A DNA stretch of 64,000 nt from Deltaproteobacteria bacterium (GTDB lineage: Bacteria > Myxococcota_A > Polyangia > Nannocystales > Nannocystaceae), in contig JADJEE010000002.1 in assembly GCA_016709225.1 (NCBI GenBank), forward strand, positions 1,054,001 to 1,118,000. Direction: 5' to 3'. Shown in pieces: positions 17,389 to 26,167 of the stretch. Position numbers and translations under genes: made by a program. Numbering within the stretch: position 1 is the first letter of the stretch; every line of letters starts with the position of its first letter. The notes under the pieces are model-generated. The model saw only the letters and a program-made list of their open reading frames with translations, had not been told where the DNA came from and ran no database searches.

Positions 17389-18261
17389 ATGATCACCGCG
17401 TCCTTGCTGCTCGCCACGCTGGCCACATTGCAGCCCGCCGATGACGAGCCCACCGCCGTGGTGGGCGTGCTGCCCCCGGTCGCGCCCGAGCTCGCGGTCG
17501 ATCAGCGTGTCCTGGTGTTCGAGACCATCGAACGCGAGCTCGCGACCGCGGCGATCGAGGTGGTCCCGCGCGAGCGCGTCGATCGGGCGCTCGCCGAGCT
17601 CGGAGCCGCCTGTGGCAACGACGGCGGCTGCCGCGGGCGTCTGGCCACCGCGATCGGTGCGCGCTTCGTCGTCACCACCGCCGTCGCCGAGCCCAAGTCG
17701 TCGGACTACACCGTGCGTCTCGAGGTCCACGATCTCGAACAGGACCGCGTGGTGGCCTCGTTCGACGACGTGTGCACCATCTGCAGCGAAGCCGACCTGC
17801 GACGCCTGGTGCAGGAGCGCACGCTCGACGCGAAGCTCGCGATCGAGCGCGCGATGATGCCGGCGCAGACCACCGGCGAACCCGCGGTCGAGCCCGCCCC
17901 CGTGGCGCCACGCCCGGTGACACCGACCGCCGCGACCGTGGTGGCTCCCCGTCAGCCGCTGCTGCACGCGGGCTGGGCACTGACCGGCGCCGGCATCGCG
18001 GGCACGCTCGGTGGCATCGTGTTGTTCGCCCTCGCGGGTCAGCGTGCCGGGTGCCCCACCGATCCGCGCGGCGGCCCGTGCATCCCGCTGGTCTATCGCA
18101 CGGTGGTGCCGGCCGCGATCACCACGGCGACCGGGGTCGCGGTGCTGGGTGCCGGCATCGGGCTGGTGGTCGTGGGTCGCAAGCGGGCCGCTCGCGCCAC
18201 CGCGATCACGCCCCAAGCATCGACCGACGGCGTCGGGCTCGTGGTCCGCGGCCGTTTCTGA
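17389..18261 (+). CDS. Putative TolB/LpoB-like secreted protein with C-terminal membrane helices
   Basis: 290 aa. An N-terminal signal-like segment (MITASLLLATLATLQ) is followed by a domain reading AVVGVLPP, FETIERELATAAIEVV, RARFVVTTAVAEPKS and VRLEVHDLEQDRVVASF; this pattern resembles the TolB-like/CsgG-like domain found in myxobacterial proteins next to Ser/Thr kinases. A Pro/Ala linker leads to two hydrophobic helices (GWALTGAGIAGTLGGIVLF and AAITTATGVAVLGAGIGLV). The CxxC pairs in the middle (CGNDGGC, CTIC) may form disulfides outside the cytoplasm. The function is unknown; position right after the kinase suggests an accessory role in the same signalling or envelope process. Confidence 0.6.
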   Translation: MITASLLLATLATLQPADDEPTAVVGVLPPVAPELAVDQRVLVFETIERELATAAIEVVPRERVDRALAELGAACGNDGGCRGRLATAIGARFVVTTAVAEPKSSDYTVRLEVHDLEQDRVVASFDDVCTICSEADLRRLVQERTLDAKLAIERAMMPAQTTGEPAVEPAPVAPRPVTPTAATVVAPRQPLLHAGWALTGAGIAGTLGGIVLFALAGQRAGCPTDPRGGPCIPLVYRTVVPAAITTATGVAVLGAGIGLVVVGRKRAARATAITPQASTDGVGLVVRGRF

Positions 18262-18327
18262 AGCCGCGGGCGAGCGCGAGGCGTGTGGTGGCGCAGTGGA
18301 TCCACCCGCGTTATACTCGCCTCGCCG

Positions 18328-18690
18328 ATGGTGAACTCGACACAGCCACGCGCCGCCGCGGTGGGCCGTGTCTCGAGCGCACCGTGGACGCTGCTGCTAG
18401 CGCTGTTGCTGGCGATGCTGGGCCCCGCGCGCAGCAACGCGCGCGAGCTCGAGTCCGAGACGCGGGAGTCCGCGCCGACGACCCTCGAGCTCGAGGAGGA
18501 CCTCGCGGAGTCGGGGCAGTTCGCCCAGGCACGGCGACTCGAGCGGCACCGCTTCCGCGGTGAGATGCAGCGCCTGGCACGTCCGTCGCGGGAGCTGCCC
18601 GGCAGCCACGCGATCGACCCGCGCCCGGTCCGTGTTCGCCGGCAGCAGCGGCGCTACGCGATCCCGCCCCCCATCGACGCGCTCGCTTGA
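18328..18690 (+). CDS. Small putative secreted protein
   Basis: 120 aa from ATG 18328, preceded by a TTATAC hexamer at 18311-18316 that could be a -10 element. One hydrophobic stretch (WTLLLALLLAMLGPA) could be a signal peptide or anchor. The remainder is rich in Glu and Arg (LELEEDLAESGQFAQARRLE) and probably helical. No family recognised. It could be the last gene of the kinase cluster or a spurious ORF in GC-rich DNA. Confidence 0.4.
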   Translation: MVNSTQPRAAAVGRVSSAPWTLLLALLLAMLGPARSNARELESETRESAPTTLELEEDLAESGQFAQARRLERHRFRGEMQRLARPSRELPGSHAIDPRPVRVRRQQRRYAIPPPIDALA

Positions 18691-18915
18691 GCCGTGCGCG
18701 CCCGAGCGGCACGTGACCCGGTGTCGCGTGCTCGCCGGTGCGCGCGCGTTGCACCCGCGCTGCCGTTCGTCGTGCTGGACGGCCGCGCGGGTGAGGCCCC
18801 GCGCGCGGCTGTCCAGCCGCACGCGATCCCCCAACCTCCCCAACGACCAAGCGACGTCGACGACGTGGCCCCGAGGCCACGCCGCCCACGCATCGCCCGA
18901 AGTGATCCACCGACC

Positions 18916-19194
18916 ATGCTGCCTTCCGTGATCGACCATCGCCCTCGCGACCGAGCGAGCGGCCTCTCCCGAAGCAATCGTGACCTCTCTGGTGCTCGGC
19001 CCGGTGCTCGGCCCCGCGCCCGAGTGGCCGCACACGCCAGCCTCGCGGCGCTGCTCGCCGCGATCGCGATCGGCATCGTCGTCCAGCTCGACCTGACCGA
19101 GTGCACGCGGTGCCGGTCGCTCCTCAGCTTCGCACCGCTGCCGGTGCTCACGGCAATCGTCGTTGGGCTCGCCAGCAATCAGGGGGCCACATGA
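18916..19194 (+). CDS. Small membrane protein coupled to the SulP-CA gene
   Basis: 92 aa from ATG 18916. The last 60 residues hold two hydrophobic helices (SLAALLAAIAIGIVVQLDL and LPVLTAIVVGLAS) joined by a short loop with CTRC. Its TGA stop overlaps the ATG of the transporter-carbonic anhydrase gene (ATGA at 19191-19194), which argues that it is translated and coupled. The N-terminal 30 residues look less protein-like, so the true start may be further in. No family recognised; a small accessory subunit of the transporter is only an inference. Confidence 0.45.
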   Translation: MLPSVIDHRPRDRASGLSRSNRDLSGARPGARPRARVAAHASLAALLAAIAIGIVVQLDLTECTRCRSLLSFAPLPVLTAIVVGLASNQGAT

Positions 19195-21449
19195 GCGCGC
19201 GCGACGGCATCCGATTGCGAGGTCTCGGGTTCGCGGCCCTGCGCCCGCAGTGGCGACGACTGCTGCGGCGCGAGCACCTGATGGCCGACCTCTCGGCCGG
19301 CACCACCGTGGCGCTGATGGCCGTGCCGCTGTCGATGGCGGTCGCGATCGCCAGCGATCTGCCGATCGCGTATGGCCTGGTCACGTCGATCGTGGCCGGC
19401 ATCGTCGGCGCGCTGATGGGCGGCTCGCCGCTGTCGGTGTGTGGACCGACCGCAGCGATGGCGGTGCTGGTGGCCTCGATCGTCGAGGAGCACGGGCTCG
19501 CGGGCCTGGTGCTGGCATCGCTGTTCGCCGCGGCGATGCAGCTCACCGCAGGCCTGCTGGGCCTGGGCCGCATCGCGCGGCTGGTGCCGCTGCCGGTGGT
19601 GTTGGGCTTCACCGCCAGCATCGGCGTGCTCATCTTCGTGGGCCAGCTGCCGCGCGCCCTCGGCCTGCCCGCGCCCGATCAGGCCCATGTGGTCGACGTC
19701 ATCACGCACATCGGCGAGCTGCTCGAGCACTCGAACCTCGCCGCGGTCGCGATCGCGGGCTTCACGTTCGCGCTGGTGCTGCTCGCCTCGCGGCGATGGC
19801 CGCGACTGCCGGGGCCGCTGTTCGCCGTCGTGTTCACGACCGTGGCGGCGGTCGGACTCGGCCTGCAGGTCGAGCGCGTCGGCGCCATCCCGCGCACGTT
19901 GTTCTCGCTGCCGATGCTCTCGCCGGGAGGCATCGACGTGGCGTCCCTGCTCGGCGATGCAGTGGTCATCTTCGGCCTCTCGACGCTCGAGACGCTGCTC
20001 TCGGCCAGCGCCCTCGATCGCATGTCCCGCGCCACGCCCCACGATCCCGACCAGGAGATCGTCGGTCAGGGGCTGGCGAACCTCGCCGCGGTCGCGACCG
20101 GCGGCATGATGGGCGCCGGCGTGATCGCGCGCTCGAGCCTCAACTTCACCTCGGGCGGCCGTACCCGTCGCTCGGCGATCGTGCACTCGCTGGTGGTGCT
20201 GCTCATCGTGGTCGCGTTGGCGCCGTGGGTCGAGATGGTGCCGATGCCCACGCTGGCGGGCATCCTGCTCGCGATCGCGGTGCGGATGATCGCGATTCGG
20301 GAGATGCACTCGTTGTTCCGGATCTCGCGCGCCGAGGGCCTGGTGTGCCTGCTGACGTTCGCGGCGATGGTGGCGTTCGACCTCGTCGCCGGCATCCGCA
20401 TCGGCGTGGCGGTCTCGCTGGCCATCGCCGCGGTTCGCTTCGGACGTACCGACGCGCGGGTGGTGAGCGTCGGCGGCGATGGGCCCTACCGCATCACGCT
20501 GGAGGGTGCGCTCAGTTTCCTCGGGCTGCACAGCCTCGACGAGCTGCGCGCGGGCGTGCCGCGACTCGACGCGACCCGCGGCGTCATCGTCGACCTCACC
20601 GGCGTGACCGCGATCGACATCAGCGGCGGCGACGCGCTGGCACAGATGCTCAACGAGATCCGCGCGCGCGGCAGCGCCCTGGCGATCCTGTACGAGGGTC
20701 CGCTGCCCGAGACCCTCATGACGCACGACCATCACGGTCACTTCGCCGCGCACACCGTCGCGACCGAAGACGAGGCGCAGCGGATGCTGGGTCGCGAGGG
20801 CATCACCGACCCGGCCGAGCGTCTGACCGACGGCGTCGAGCGCTTCCGCAAGGTCGCGCGCGCGCGCCATCGCGAGCTCTTCAAGCGCCTGGCCTCGGGC
20901 CAGGCGCCGCACACGATGTTCATCGCGTGCTCCGACAGCCGCATCTCGCCACTGCTCATGACCAGCGCCGAGCCCGGTGAGGTGTTCGTGCACCGCAACG
21001 TCGGCAACATCGTGCCGCCCACCGGCGCCGATGGCATGCCCGCCGAGGGCGCGGGGGTCGAGTACGCAGTTGGCGTGCTCAAGGTGAAACAGATCGTGGT
21101 GTGTGGGCACTCGGGGTGTGGCGCCATGGCGGCGATCCGCGATGGCATCCCGCCGGGGCTACCGAGCGCAGCGCGGTGGCTCGGACACGCCAGCCACGTC
21201 CAGCTCCGCGTGCCCGCCCACGCCAGCGGCGACGCGTTGGCCCGCGCGAACGTGCTGCTGCAGCTGGAGAACCTGCGCAGCTACGACATCGTGCGCGAGG
21301 CGGTCGAGCGCGGCGAGCTCACGCTCCACGGGTGGTTCTACGACATCGACGGCCCCGAGATCGAGGCGTGGGACGCCGAGCGCGGTGCGTTCGTTCCGAT
21401 CCGACCGAGCGCGGGCCCCAGCGACAACCTCACGGCGATCGCGGGCTGA
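19191..21449 (+). CDS. SulP anion transporter-STAS-carbonic anhydrase fusion
   Basis: 752 aa from ATG 19191, which has a G-rich ribosome-binding site (AGGGGG) seven bases upstream. Domain order: a SulP membrane domain of about 10-14 helices (residues 30-420; ADLSAGTTVALMAVPLSMA is the family signature), a STAS domain (about 430-545; VDLTGVTAIDISGGD), and a beta-class carbonic anhydrase (about 550-752) with zinc ligands in CSDSRI, HRNVGNIV and CGHSGCGAM. Fusions of this kind have been proposed as bicarbonate transporters in which the enzyme interconverts CO2 and HCO3- at the inner face. The Cys/Asp/His/Cys active site is complete. It converges on the FHA-PilZ gene. Confidence 0.9.
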   Translation: MSARDGIRLRGLGFAALRPQWRRLLRREHLMADLSAGTTVALMAVPLSMAVAIASDLPIAYGLVTSIVAGIVGALMGGSPLSVCGPTAAMAVLVASIVEEHGLAGLVLASLFAAAMQLTAGLLGLGRIARLVPLPVVLGFTASIGVLIFVGQLPRALGLPAPDQAHVVDVITHIGELLEHSNLAAVAIAGFTFALVLLASRRWPRLPGPLFAVVFTTVAAVGLGLQVERVGAIPRTLFSLPMLSPGGIDVASLLGDAVVIFGLSTLETLLSASALDRMSRATPHDPDQEIVGQGLANLAAVATGGMMGAGVIARSSLNFTSGGRTRRSAIVHSLVVLLIVVALAPWVEMVPMPTLAGILLAIAVRMIAIREMHSLFRISRAEGLVCLLTFAAMVAFDLVAGIRIGVAVSLAIAAVRFGRTDARVVSVGGDGPYRITLEGALSFLGLHSLDELRAGVPRLDATRGVIVDLTGVTAIDISGGDALAQMLNEIRARGSALAILYEGPLPETLMTHDHHGHFAAHTVATEDEAQRMLGREGITDPAERLTDGVERFRKVARARHRELFKRLASGQAPHTMFIACSDSRISPLLMTSAEPGEVFVHRNVGNIVPPTGADGMPAEGAGVEYAVGVLKVKQIVVCGHSGCGAMAAIRDGIPPGLPSAARWLGHASHVQLRVPAHASGDALARANVLLQLENLRSYDIVREAVERGELTLHGWFYDIDGPEIEAWDAERGAFVPIRPSAGPSDNLTAIAG

Positions 21450-21452
21450 CGC

Positions 21453-22397
21453 TCACGAGGCCGGCGTCCACAGCGGTGGCAACACCTCGGGCCCGACCGT
21501 GGGCCGGCCGACGAAGCACAGGCCGGCCCGCGGACCGAGGTCCTGCCACACGATCTGCGACTGGAACGCGATGCCCGAGCGCGCGCTCTCGCCGGTGGCG
21601 ATGAGCAACCAGCACGCGTCGCCGACCTCGAGCGGATGATCGACCAGCACCTTCGCACCGCCGGCGCCCACGTCGATGAGTCGGCCGACCAGGGTCGAGA
21701 CCACGGTGCCGCGCGACGAGCCCAACATGATCGGCAGGTCGCACGCGAAGCGTCGACTCGAGCGGCGAGGACGATCGACCGAGCCCGAGCCCGCGGTCGA
21801 GAAACGGGCGTGCAGTGCCCTGAAGCGGATCGCCGCCGGGGCCATCGGACCATGGGTCGCGACGCCGTCCTCGCGCAGCGCACGGTACTCGACCAGCTCG
21901 CGCACGAGCTCCAGCCACGCGGGCTCGCGCTCGCGCGGGGCCGTCGAGCTCGACGCCGGCGGCGGTGCCGGTACCGCGGTCGGGCGTCGCGGTGGTGCCA
22001 GCGTCGGCGCGCTCGCGGGTGGCTCGAGTGGGACGCGACGGGTCTGCTGCACCGCCTGGAAGCCGGAGACCTTGGCCGGCGCGCCGCCGCTGCGCAGCGC
22101 GTCCTCGGCGGCGTGTTCGACCCGCAGCTGGAACCCACAGATCTCCACGATGGCGCCCGGCTCGAGCACGGCGCGTTGCACCCGCGTGCCGTCGACGAAG
22201 GTCCCCGCCTTGCTGTGGAGATCGGCGATCACGAGACGTCCGTGCTCGTCGCGCTCGATGATGGCGTGGAAGCGTGAAACCGCGTCACCGACCAGCTGCA
22301 CGTCGGCGATCGCGGCGCGACCAAGGGTCGTGCGCTCGCGGAGCAGGAAGATCGTGCCCGGATGCACGCCCGACAGCGCGCGGAGGACAAGAAGCAT
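21453..22397 (-). CDS. FHA-PilZ two-domain signalling protein
   Basis: 314 aa. Residues 1-95 form an FHA domain (TTLGRAAIADVQL, SRFHAIIE and HSKAGTFVDGTRV are the Gly-Arg, Ser-Arg-x-His and Asn-equivalent blocks), which binds phosphothreonine peptides. A Pro/Ala linker follows. The C-terminal hundred residues read as a PilZ domain (RRSSRRFACDLPIMLGSSRG, then GRLIDVGAGGAKVLVD), the fold that binds cyclic di-GMP; RRSSRR provides the RxxxR element, while the D/NxSxxG element appears as DVGAGGA with the Ser replaced by Gly. The pairing would let one protein read both kinase output and a second messenger. Cytosolic, no signal peptide. Confidence 0.75.
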   Translation of the reverse strand: MLLVLRALSGVHPGTIFLLRERTTLGRAAIADVQLVGDAVSRFHAIIERDEHGRLVIADLHSKAGTFVDGTRVQRAVLEPGAIVEICGFQLRVEHAAEDALRSGGAPAKVSGFQAVQQTRRVPLEPPASAPTLAPPRRPTAVPAPPPASSSTAPREREPAWLELVRELVEYRALREDGVATHGPMAPAAIRFRALHARFSTAGSGSVDRPRRSSRRFACDLPIMLGSSRGTVVSTLVGRLIDVGAGGAKVLVDHPLEVGDACWLLIATGESARSGIAFQSQIVWQDLGPRAGLCFVGRPTVGPEVLPPLWTPAS

Positions 22398-22847
22398 CGG
22401 TCGCCACGTGTATCACGAACGCGTGGGCTTGGCGCTCGCTCCTTCGCGTGCGGACGCACGTGATCGGCAATCCCAGCAACCCACGACGACGGTCGACCGA
22501 TCGGGCGATCGATCGGGCAACCGCGACGCTCGCTCGCTTCACCGCCGCCTTCGCGATTGCGCGCACACTCGCCCTCGTCGAGCGATGCGAGGCGCGCTCG
22601 CGTCGAGGCAACGGCGCCGGACAGCGACCTTGGGTCGCAGGTGAAACCGCGATGGCATCGACGGCGCGCCCGGTTTGGCGTGCCGCCGCTCGCTTCGCCC
22701 CGGCTGCGACCGCGCGCCGGACCACCACCCGCGCCGACGCTCGCGAAACCCACGCGAACGGCTCCCAACCGCTGCGGTTGTCGCTGCTGGCCACCCTGTC
22801 GTAGTGTCGAGCAGGACTCGGGTACCGCCCCGAGAAGGAGAACATCC
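22398..22847. other. Intergenic region between divergent genes
   Basis: About 450 bp between the FHA-PilZ start (minus) and the TerB-like start (plus). It must contain both promoters. Several GATCGGGC-like words cluster around 22495-22525, but no clear operator, RNA or terminator was recognised, and the ORFs across it look like noise. Confidence 0.5.
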
Positions 22848-23282
22848 ATGGGTCTGCTCTCTCGCCTCTCTGGCATGGCCTCGACCAAGAAGGCCACCGA
22901 CGACGTCCTCTTGGCCCATGCGATGCTGCTCATGGCCGGCGCCGACGGCGACATCGACGACTCCGAGATCGCGGTGGTGCGCGGGTTCGCCACGACCCTG
23001 CCCGAGTTCAAGGAGCGGGACTTCGGCCAAGTGGTCGCCGAGGCGCAGAAGATGGTGCGCCGCTATCCCAACCTCAAGGAGTCGGTCAACGCACTGACCG
23101 AGCTGTCGACCCCCGCGCTCAAGGCCAAGGCCTACGTGCTCGCGGCCGACATCGCGTTGGCGTCGGGCGACGTCGACGAGGCCGAGGACGAGCTGCTCAC
23201 CACCATGCAGCGGTTGCTCGGCATCGACGACCAGACCGCCCAGACCATCATCTGGGTGCTGCAGCGCAAGTACGAGAAGTAG
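22848..23282 (+). CDS. TerB-like (tellurite-resistance fold) protein
   Basis: 144 aa from ATG 22848 with AAGGAG at 22835-22840. All-helical with the TerB pattern: a first helix TDDVLLAHAMLLMAGADGDI followed by acidic DDSEIAVVRGF, and in the second half IALASGDVDEAEDELLTTMQ, where the Asp/Glu clusters are the metal-binding positions of the fold. Cytosolic, no signal peptide. TerB-like proteins occur in stress and envelope-associated operons; this copy stands alone, so a specific role cannot be assigned. A second TerB-like gene is at 51766. Confidence 0.75.
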   Translation: MGLLSRLSGMASTKKATDDVLLAHAMLLMAGADGDIDDSEIAVVRGFATTLPEFKERDFGQVVAEAQKMVRRYPNLKESVNALTELSTPALKAKAYVLAADIALASGDVDEAEDELLTTMQRLLGIDDQTAQTIIWVLQRKYEK

Positions 23283-23309
23283 TCGCCGCGCGGCTCGACG
23301 TCCGCCCCA

Positions 23310-25136
23310 TCACGGCGCTTCGTAGCAGCCGATGTCGGGGCGGTCGTCGCGGGCCTGTCCGCGGATGTCCGGTCCGGCGGCCTCGGTCGCCACGCCGGCG
23401 TCGATCGCCGGGCTGCCGGGCAGCAGCGGCAGCGACGGTGGGAACGCGAGCTCGTCGAGCGGCCCGAGCAGTGGATCGGCGTCCGTCACCGCGGCGCCGG
23501 GCGAGGGTCGCGGCTCGCCCCACGCGGTTGCCGACGGCGAGAACAAGTTGCCGCCGCTGGCGAACACGAGGAAGCCGTTGTCCTGACCGTCGTCGGTCTC
23601 GTCGAGCTTCCAGTTGACGTGCTCGGCCTCGGAGACCCGTGGATCGCCCTCGGAGGTGTGGGCGGCGTTGCGCAGGAACAGGTTGTTGCGCAGCGCGACG
23701 CCGCCGGCCCCGAGGTGCACGCCACCGGACCAATTGTTCGCGGTGTTGTCGACGAAGGTGTTGGACTCGACCGGGAAGAACGCACCGATGAGCCCGAGCC
23801 CACCGCCACCGCCGGCGCTCTGATCCTCCGTGAGCACACCGTTGCCGACGAAGAGGTTGGCGTCGAGGCGCGCCGCGGTGTCCCAGATGTTGTAGATGGC
23901 CGCGCCGCCACCGAGCCGCAGCGCGGTGTTGTCGATGAACGCGTTGCGCGACACCACGAAGGTGTCGGGTCCGACATCGGGCGCCCAATCGATGTGGGTC
24001 TCGGTGTCGACGTAGACGTAGAGGCAGCCGCCCTGGCCAACCACGCTGCCGCTCTGCACGGGCCCCTGCGCGGCCCCGTCGGCGTGGTTGTTGCGGCACA
24101 GGTTCTGTTGGAACTCGAAGCTGGTGTGCGTGCCCTGGCGGTAGAACAACTCCATGGTGCCGCCGGCGACGTCGGCGACGTTGTCCTCGAAGCGATTGCC
24201 GCAGAAGCGCACGTAGTTGAGTTCGTCCTCACCCGGCGCGGTCTCGGTGCCGTCTTGGTAGTAGCAGCCGCCGTAGCCCTGGTTGTCGTTGTCGGAGCCG
24301 TCGAAGCGGGCTTGGTTGCCGATGCAGCTGGTGCCGGTGACCTGCACCTTGGCGCCCAGCGTCGCGACCGCACCGCCCAAGGTCGCGTGGTTGTCGCGGA
24401 AGTCGCAGCCGTCGCAGTGGAACGTGCACATGAACGAGTACACGCAGCCGCCGCTGCCGGTATCGAGGATCTGATTCGTCTCGGGATCGCGGGTGTGCTG
24501 GCCGGTGCGGCTGTCGGTGCACGTGAAGTTCTTCGCGAACAGGCCGCCGCCGACATCGAAGGAGTTGTCGTGGCACTGCACCACCACCGCGCCGCCGGCC
24601 CAGTCGAACCAGTTGGCCTGCGTGACGCTGGCGTCGCCGAGCGCCTCGGGCCCCTGCGCGTTCTGGATGGTCAGGTTCTGCAGCCATAGCGTCGGGCCGG
24701 GGCCCTTGTAGAGCAGCCGCGTGGTGCCGCCGCCGTCGAACACCGTCACGCCATTGCCGTCGATCACGGTGTCGCTGTCGATCACCATCTGCGAGGTGAA
24801 CACCACCGGCGCATCGGGGCAGTCGACGACGATCGTGCCGCCGGCCTCCACCGCGCTGCGGATCGCAGCCTCGTTGCAGTCGGCGCCGGCGATGCTCACG
24901 GTGGGGTTCGAGATGTCCTGGGCGTCGATGCCGTCGCACACCGCGGGCAGCGGCGGCGGCGGATCGTGACCACCGCTGTCGGCGGTGTCATCCGCAGAGC
25001 CCATGCCGGTCGCGCTCGCGGTCGCAGAGCTCGCGCTGGGCCCACCGCTGCCGTCGCCGTCGCTGGCGTCGGGGTCGGTGGCGGAGCAGGCCATCAGCAA
25101 GGGGACCAACCACGAGGTCGAACGCAGGGCAGTCAT
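23310..25136 (-). CDS. Parallel beta-helix lipoprotein
   Basis: 608 aa from ATG 25136. The signal peptide ends in a lipobox (LLMAC), followed by an Asp/Ser/Gly linker. From about residue 80 on it has short repeated turns of the pectin-lyase-like right-handed beta-helix: VIDGNGVTVFDGGGTTRLL, LQNLTIQNAQ, CDFRDNHATLGGAVATLG, FEDNVADVAGGTM, FVGNGVLTED, FVDNTANNWSGGVHLG. It closes with LLPGSPAIDAG and a DIGCYE ending, the tail of choice-of-anchor/polymorphic-outer-membrane-like repeats. No catalytic residues could be recognised. Probably a surface adhesin or carbohydrate-binding protein; this is inference. It diverges from the cupin gene. Confidence 0.8.
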   Translation of the reverse strand: MTALRSTSWLVPLLMACSATDPDASDGDGSGGPSASSATASATGMGSADDTADSGGHDPPPPLPAVCDGIDAQDISNPTVSIAGADCNEAAIRSAVEAGGTIVVDCPDAPVVFTSQMVIDSDTVIDGNGVTVFDGGGTTRLLYKGPGPTLWLQNLTIQNAQGPEALGDASVTQANWFDWAGGAVVVQCHDNSFDVGGGLFAKNFTCTDSRTGQHTRDPETNQILDTGSGGCVYSFMCTFHCDGCDFRDNHATLGGAVATLGAKVQVTGTSCIGNQARFDGSDNDNQGYGGCYYQDGTETAPGEDELNYVRFCGNRFEDNVADVAGGTMELFYRQGTHTSFEFQQNLCRNNHADGAAQGPVQSGSVVGQGGCLYVYVDTETHIDWAPDVGPDTFVVSRNAFIDNTALRLGGGAAIYNIWDTAARLDANLFVGNGVLTEDQSAGGGGGLGLIGAFFPVESNTFVDNTANNWSGGVHLGAGGVALRNNLFLRNAAHTSEGDPRVSEAEHVNWKLDETDDGQDNGFLVFASGGNLFSPSATAWGEPRPSPGAAVTDADPLLGPLDELAFPPSLPLLPGSPAIDAGVATEAAGPDIRGQARDDRPDIGCYEAP

Positions 25137-25176
25137 GGTGCGGATCGTCGCCAGGCATCCACGATACCATCGCGCC

Positions 25177-25530
25177 ATGCAGATCGGCCGCGGCTCCCCG
25201 AGCGTGCGCGAGGACCTCTTCGGTGGCCGCGGTACGGTGCTGGTGTGGGACCTGCTGGGCTCGGCCAGCGCGTCGCCCTTCACCGCCGTGCTGTCGTGCG
25301 AGCTCGCGGAGGGCGGTCGCGTCGGCCGCCACGTGCAGCAGCGGGACGCCGAGATCGTCATCGGCACCACCGGCTGCGGCGAGGCACGCGTCGACGGCGT
25401 GGCGCACCCCTTCGGACCCGGCACCGTCATCCACCTGCCGCTCGGCGCATCGCTCGAGCTCGTCAACGATCGCGATGACGCGCCGCTGCGCTACCTGATC
25501 GTGAAGGCGCAGATCGCCACCGGCGGCTGA
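25177..25530 (+). CDS. Small cupin-domain protein
   Basis: 117 aa from ATG 25177; the frame stays open upstream, but that part is antisense to the beta-helix gene. A single cupin barrel: FTAVLSCELAEGGRVGRHVQ is the first conserved motif with one His, followed by EIVIGTTGCGEARVDG and PFGPGTVIHLPLGASLELVN. The Gly-rich motif 1 has lost part of the usual HxH metal pair (only one His is apparent), so metal-dependent catalysis is doubtful. Cytosolic. It may be a ligand-binding or isomerase-like protein; no more specific call is justified. Confidence 0.65.
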   Translation: MQIGRGSPSVREDLFGGRGTVLVWDLLGSASASPFTAVLSCELAEGGRVGRHVQQRDAEIVIGTTGCGEARVDGVAHPFGPGTVIHLPLGASLELVNDRDDAPLRYLIVKAQIATGG

Positions 25531-25580
25531 GAAGCGCGGCGGCTGGACGACCGCACGCGCCCGTGGTGTGCTTGGCGGCA

Positions 25581-26081
25581 ATGATGCGTCGAGCGCTGGG
25601 CTTCGTCGTGGGGTTGCTCGCGGCCTCGTGCGCGCCACACGACGGCCCCTGCGGCAACGGCACCTGCGTGTGCCCGGTCGACGGCAGCTGCGACATCCCC
25701 TGCGCCGCGCCGCCGTGCCACCTCGACTGCCAGGAGGGCTCGAGCTGCAGCGGCGAGTGTGCCAACGGCGACTGCACCTGCCGGGCATCGGCCAGCTGCA
25801 CCTTCGCGTGCGCGGCCCCGCCATGCCACGTGAACTGCGAAGGCGACAACCCGCAGTGCGATGGCAGCTGCGCCAACGGTGAGTGCGCCTGTGGTCCGAA
25901 CAGCAGCTGCGCGTTCACGTGCGATGCGCCGCCGTGTCACGCCCGCTGCGAGGCCGGCTCGAGCTGCACGCTGACGTGCCCCAGCAGCGCCAACGGTGAC
26001 TGCAACATCGTGACCTGCGACACCGAGGTCGTGATCTGCGACGACGGCCTCGTGAACGCCTGCGGCACGCCGTGCCCGTAG
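25581..26081 (+). CDS. Cys-rich lipoprotein with internal repeats
   Basis: 166 aa from ATG 25581 (a second ATG follows at 25584). Signal peptide and lipobox LAASC. The mature protein has about 38 Cys arranged in tandem modules: CAAPPCH, CAAPPCH and CDAPPCH recur about every 40 residues, each followed by a short acidic segment and C-x-G-x-C-A-N-G-x-C. With so many Cys and no aromatic core it must be held by disulfides and is surely extracytoplasmic. No enzyme family recognised. Such modules are known in myxobacterial surface proteins without assigned function. It is followed by a propeller lipoprotein gene on the same strand. Confidence 0.7.
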   Translation: MMRRALGFVVGLLAASCAPHDGPCGNGTCVCPVDGSCDIPCAAPPCHLDCQEGSSCSGECANGDCTCRASASCTFACAAPPCHVNCEGDNPQCDGSCANGECACGPNSSCAFTCDAPPCHARCEAGSSCTLTCPSSANGDCNIVTCDTEVVICDDGLVNACGTPCP

Positions 26082-26167
26082 CGATCGCGCCTGCGCCTGC
26101 AGCTGCGCCGCCTGACGTCCCGCGCGGCTTGCACCGCCGCGAGCGCTCGCGTAGCGTCCGTCGGCCC

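Noticed and set aside
18691..18915. An ORF extending the small membrane protein upstream to 18694
   Set aside because: The extra part is Arg/Pro-rich and unlike a protein; ATG 18916 is the better start.
19179..21110. A 643-aa minus-strand ORF under the SulP-CA gene
   Set aside because: Antisense to a gene with complete transporter, STAS and carbonic anhydrase motifs.
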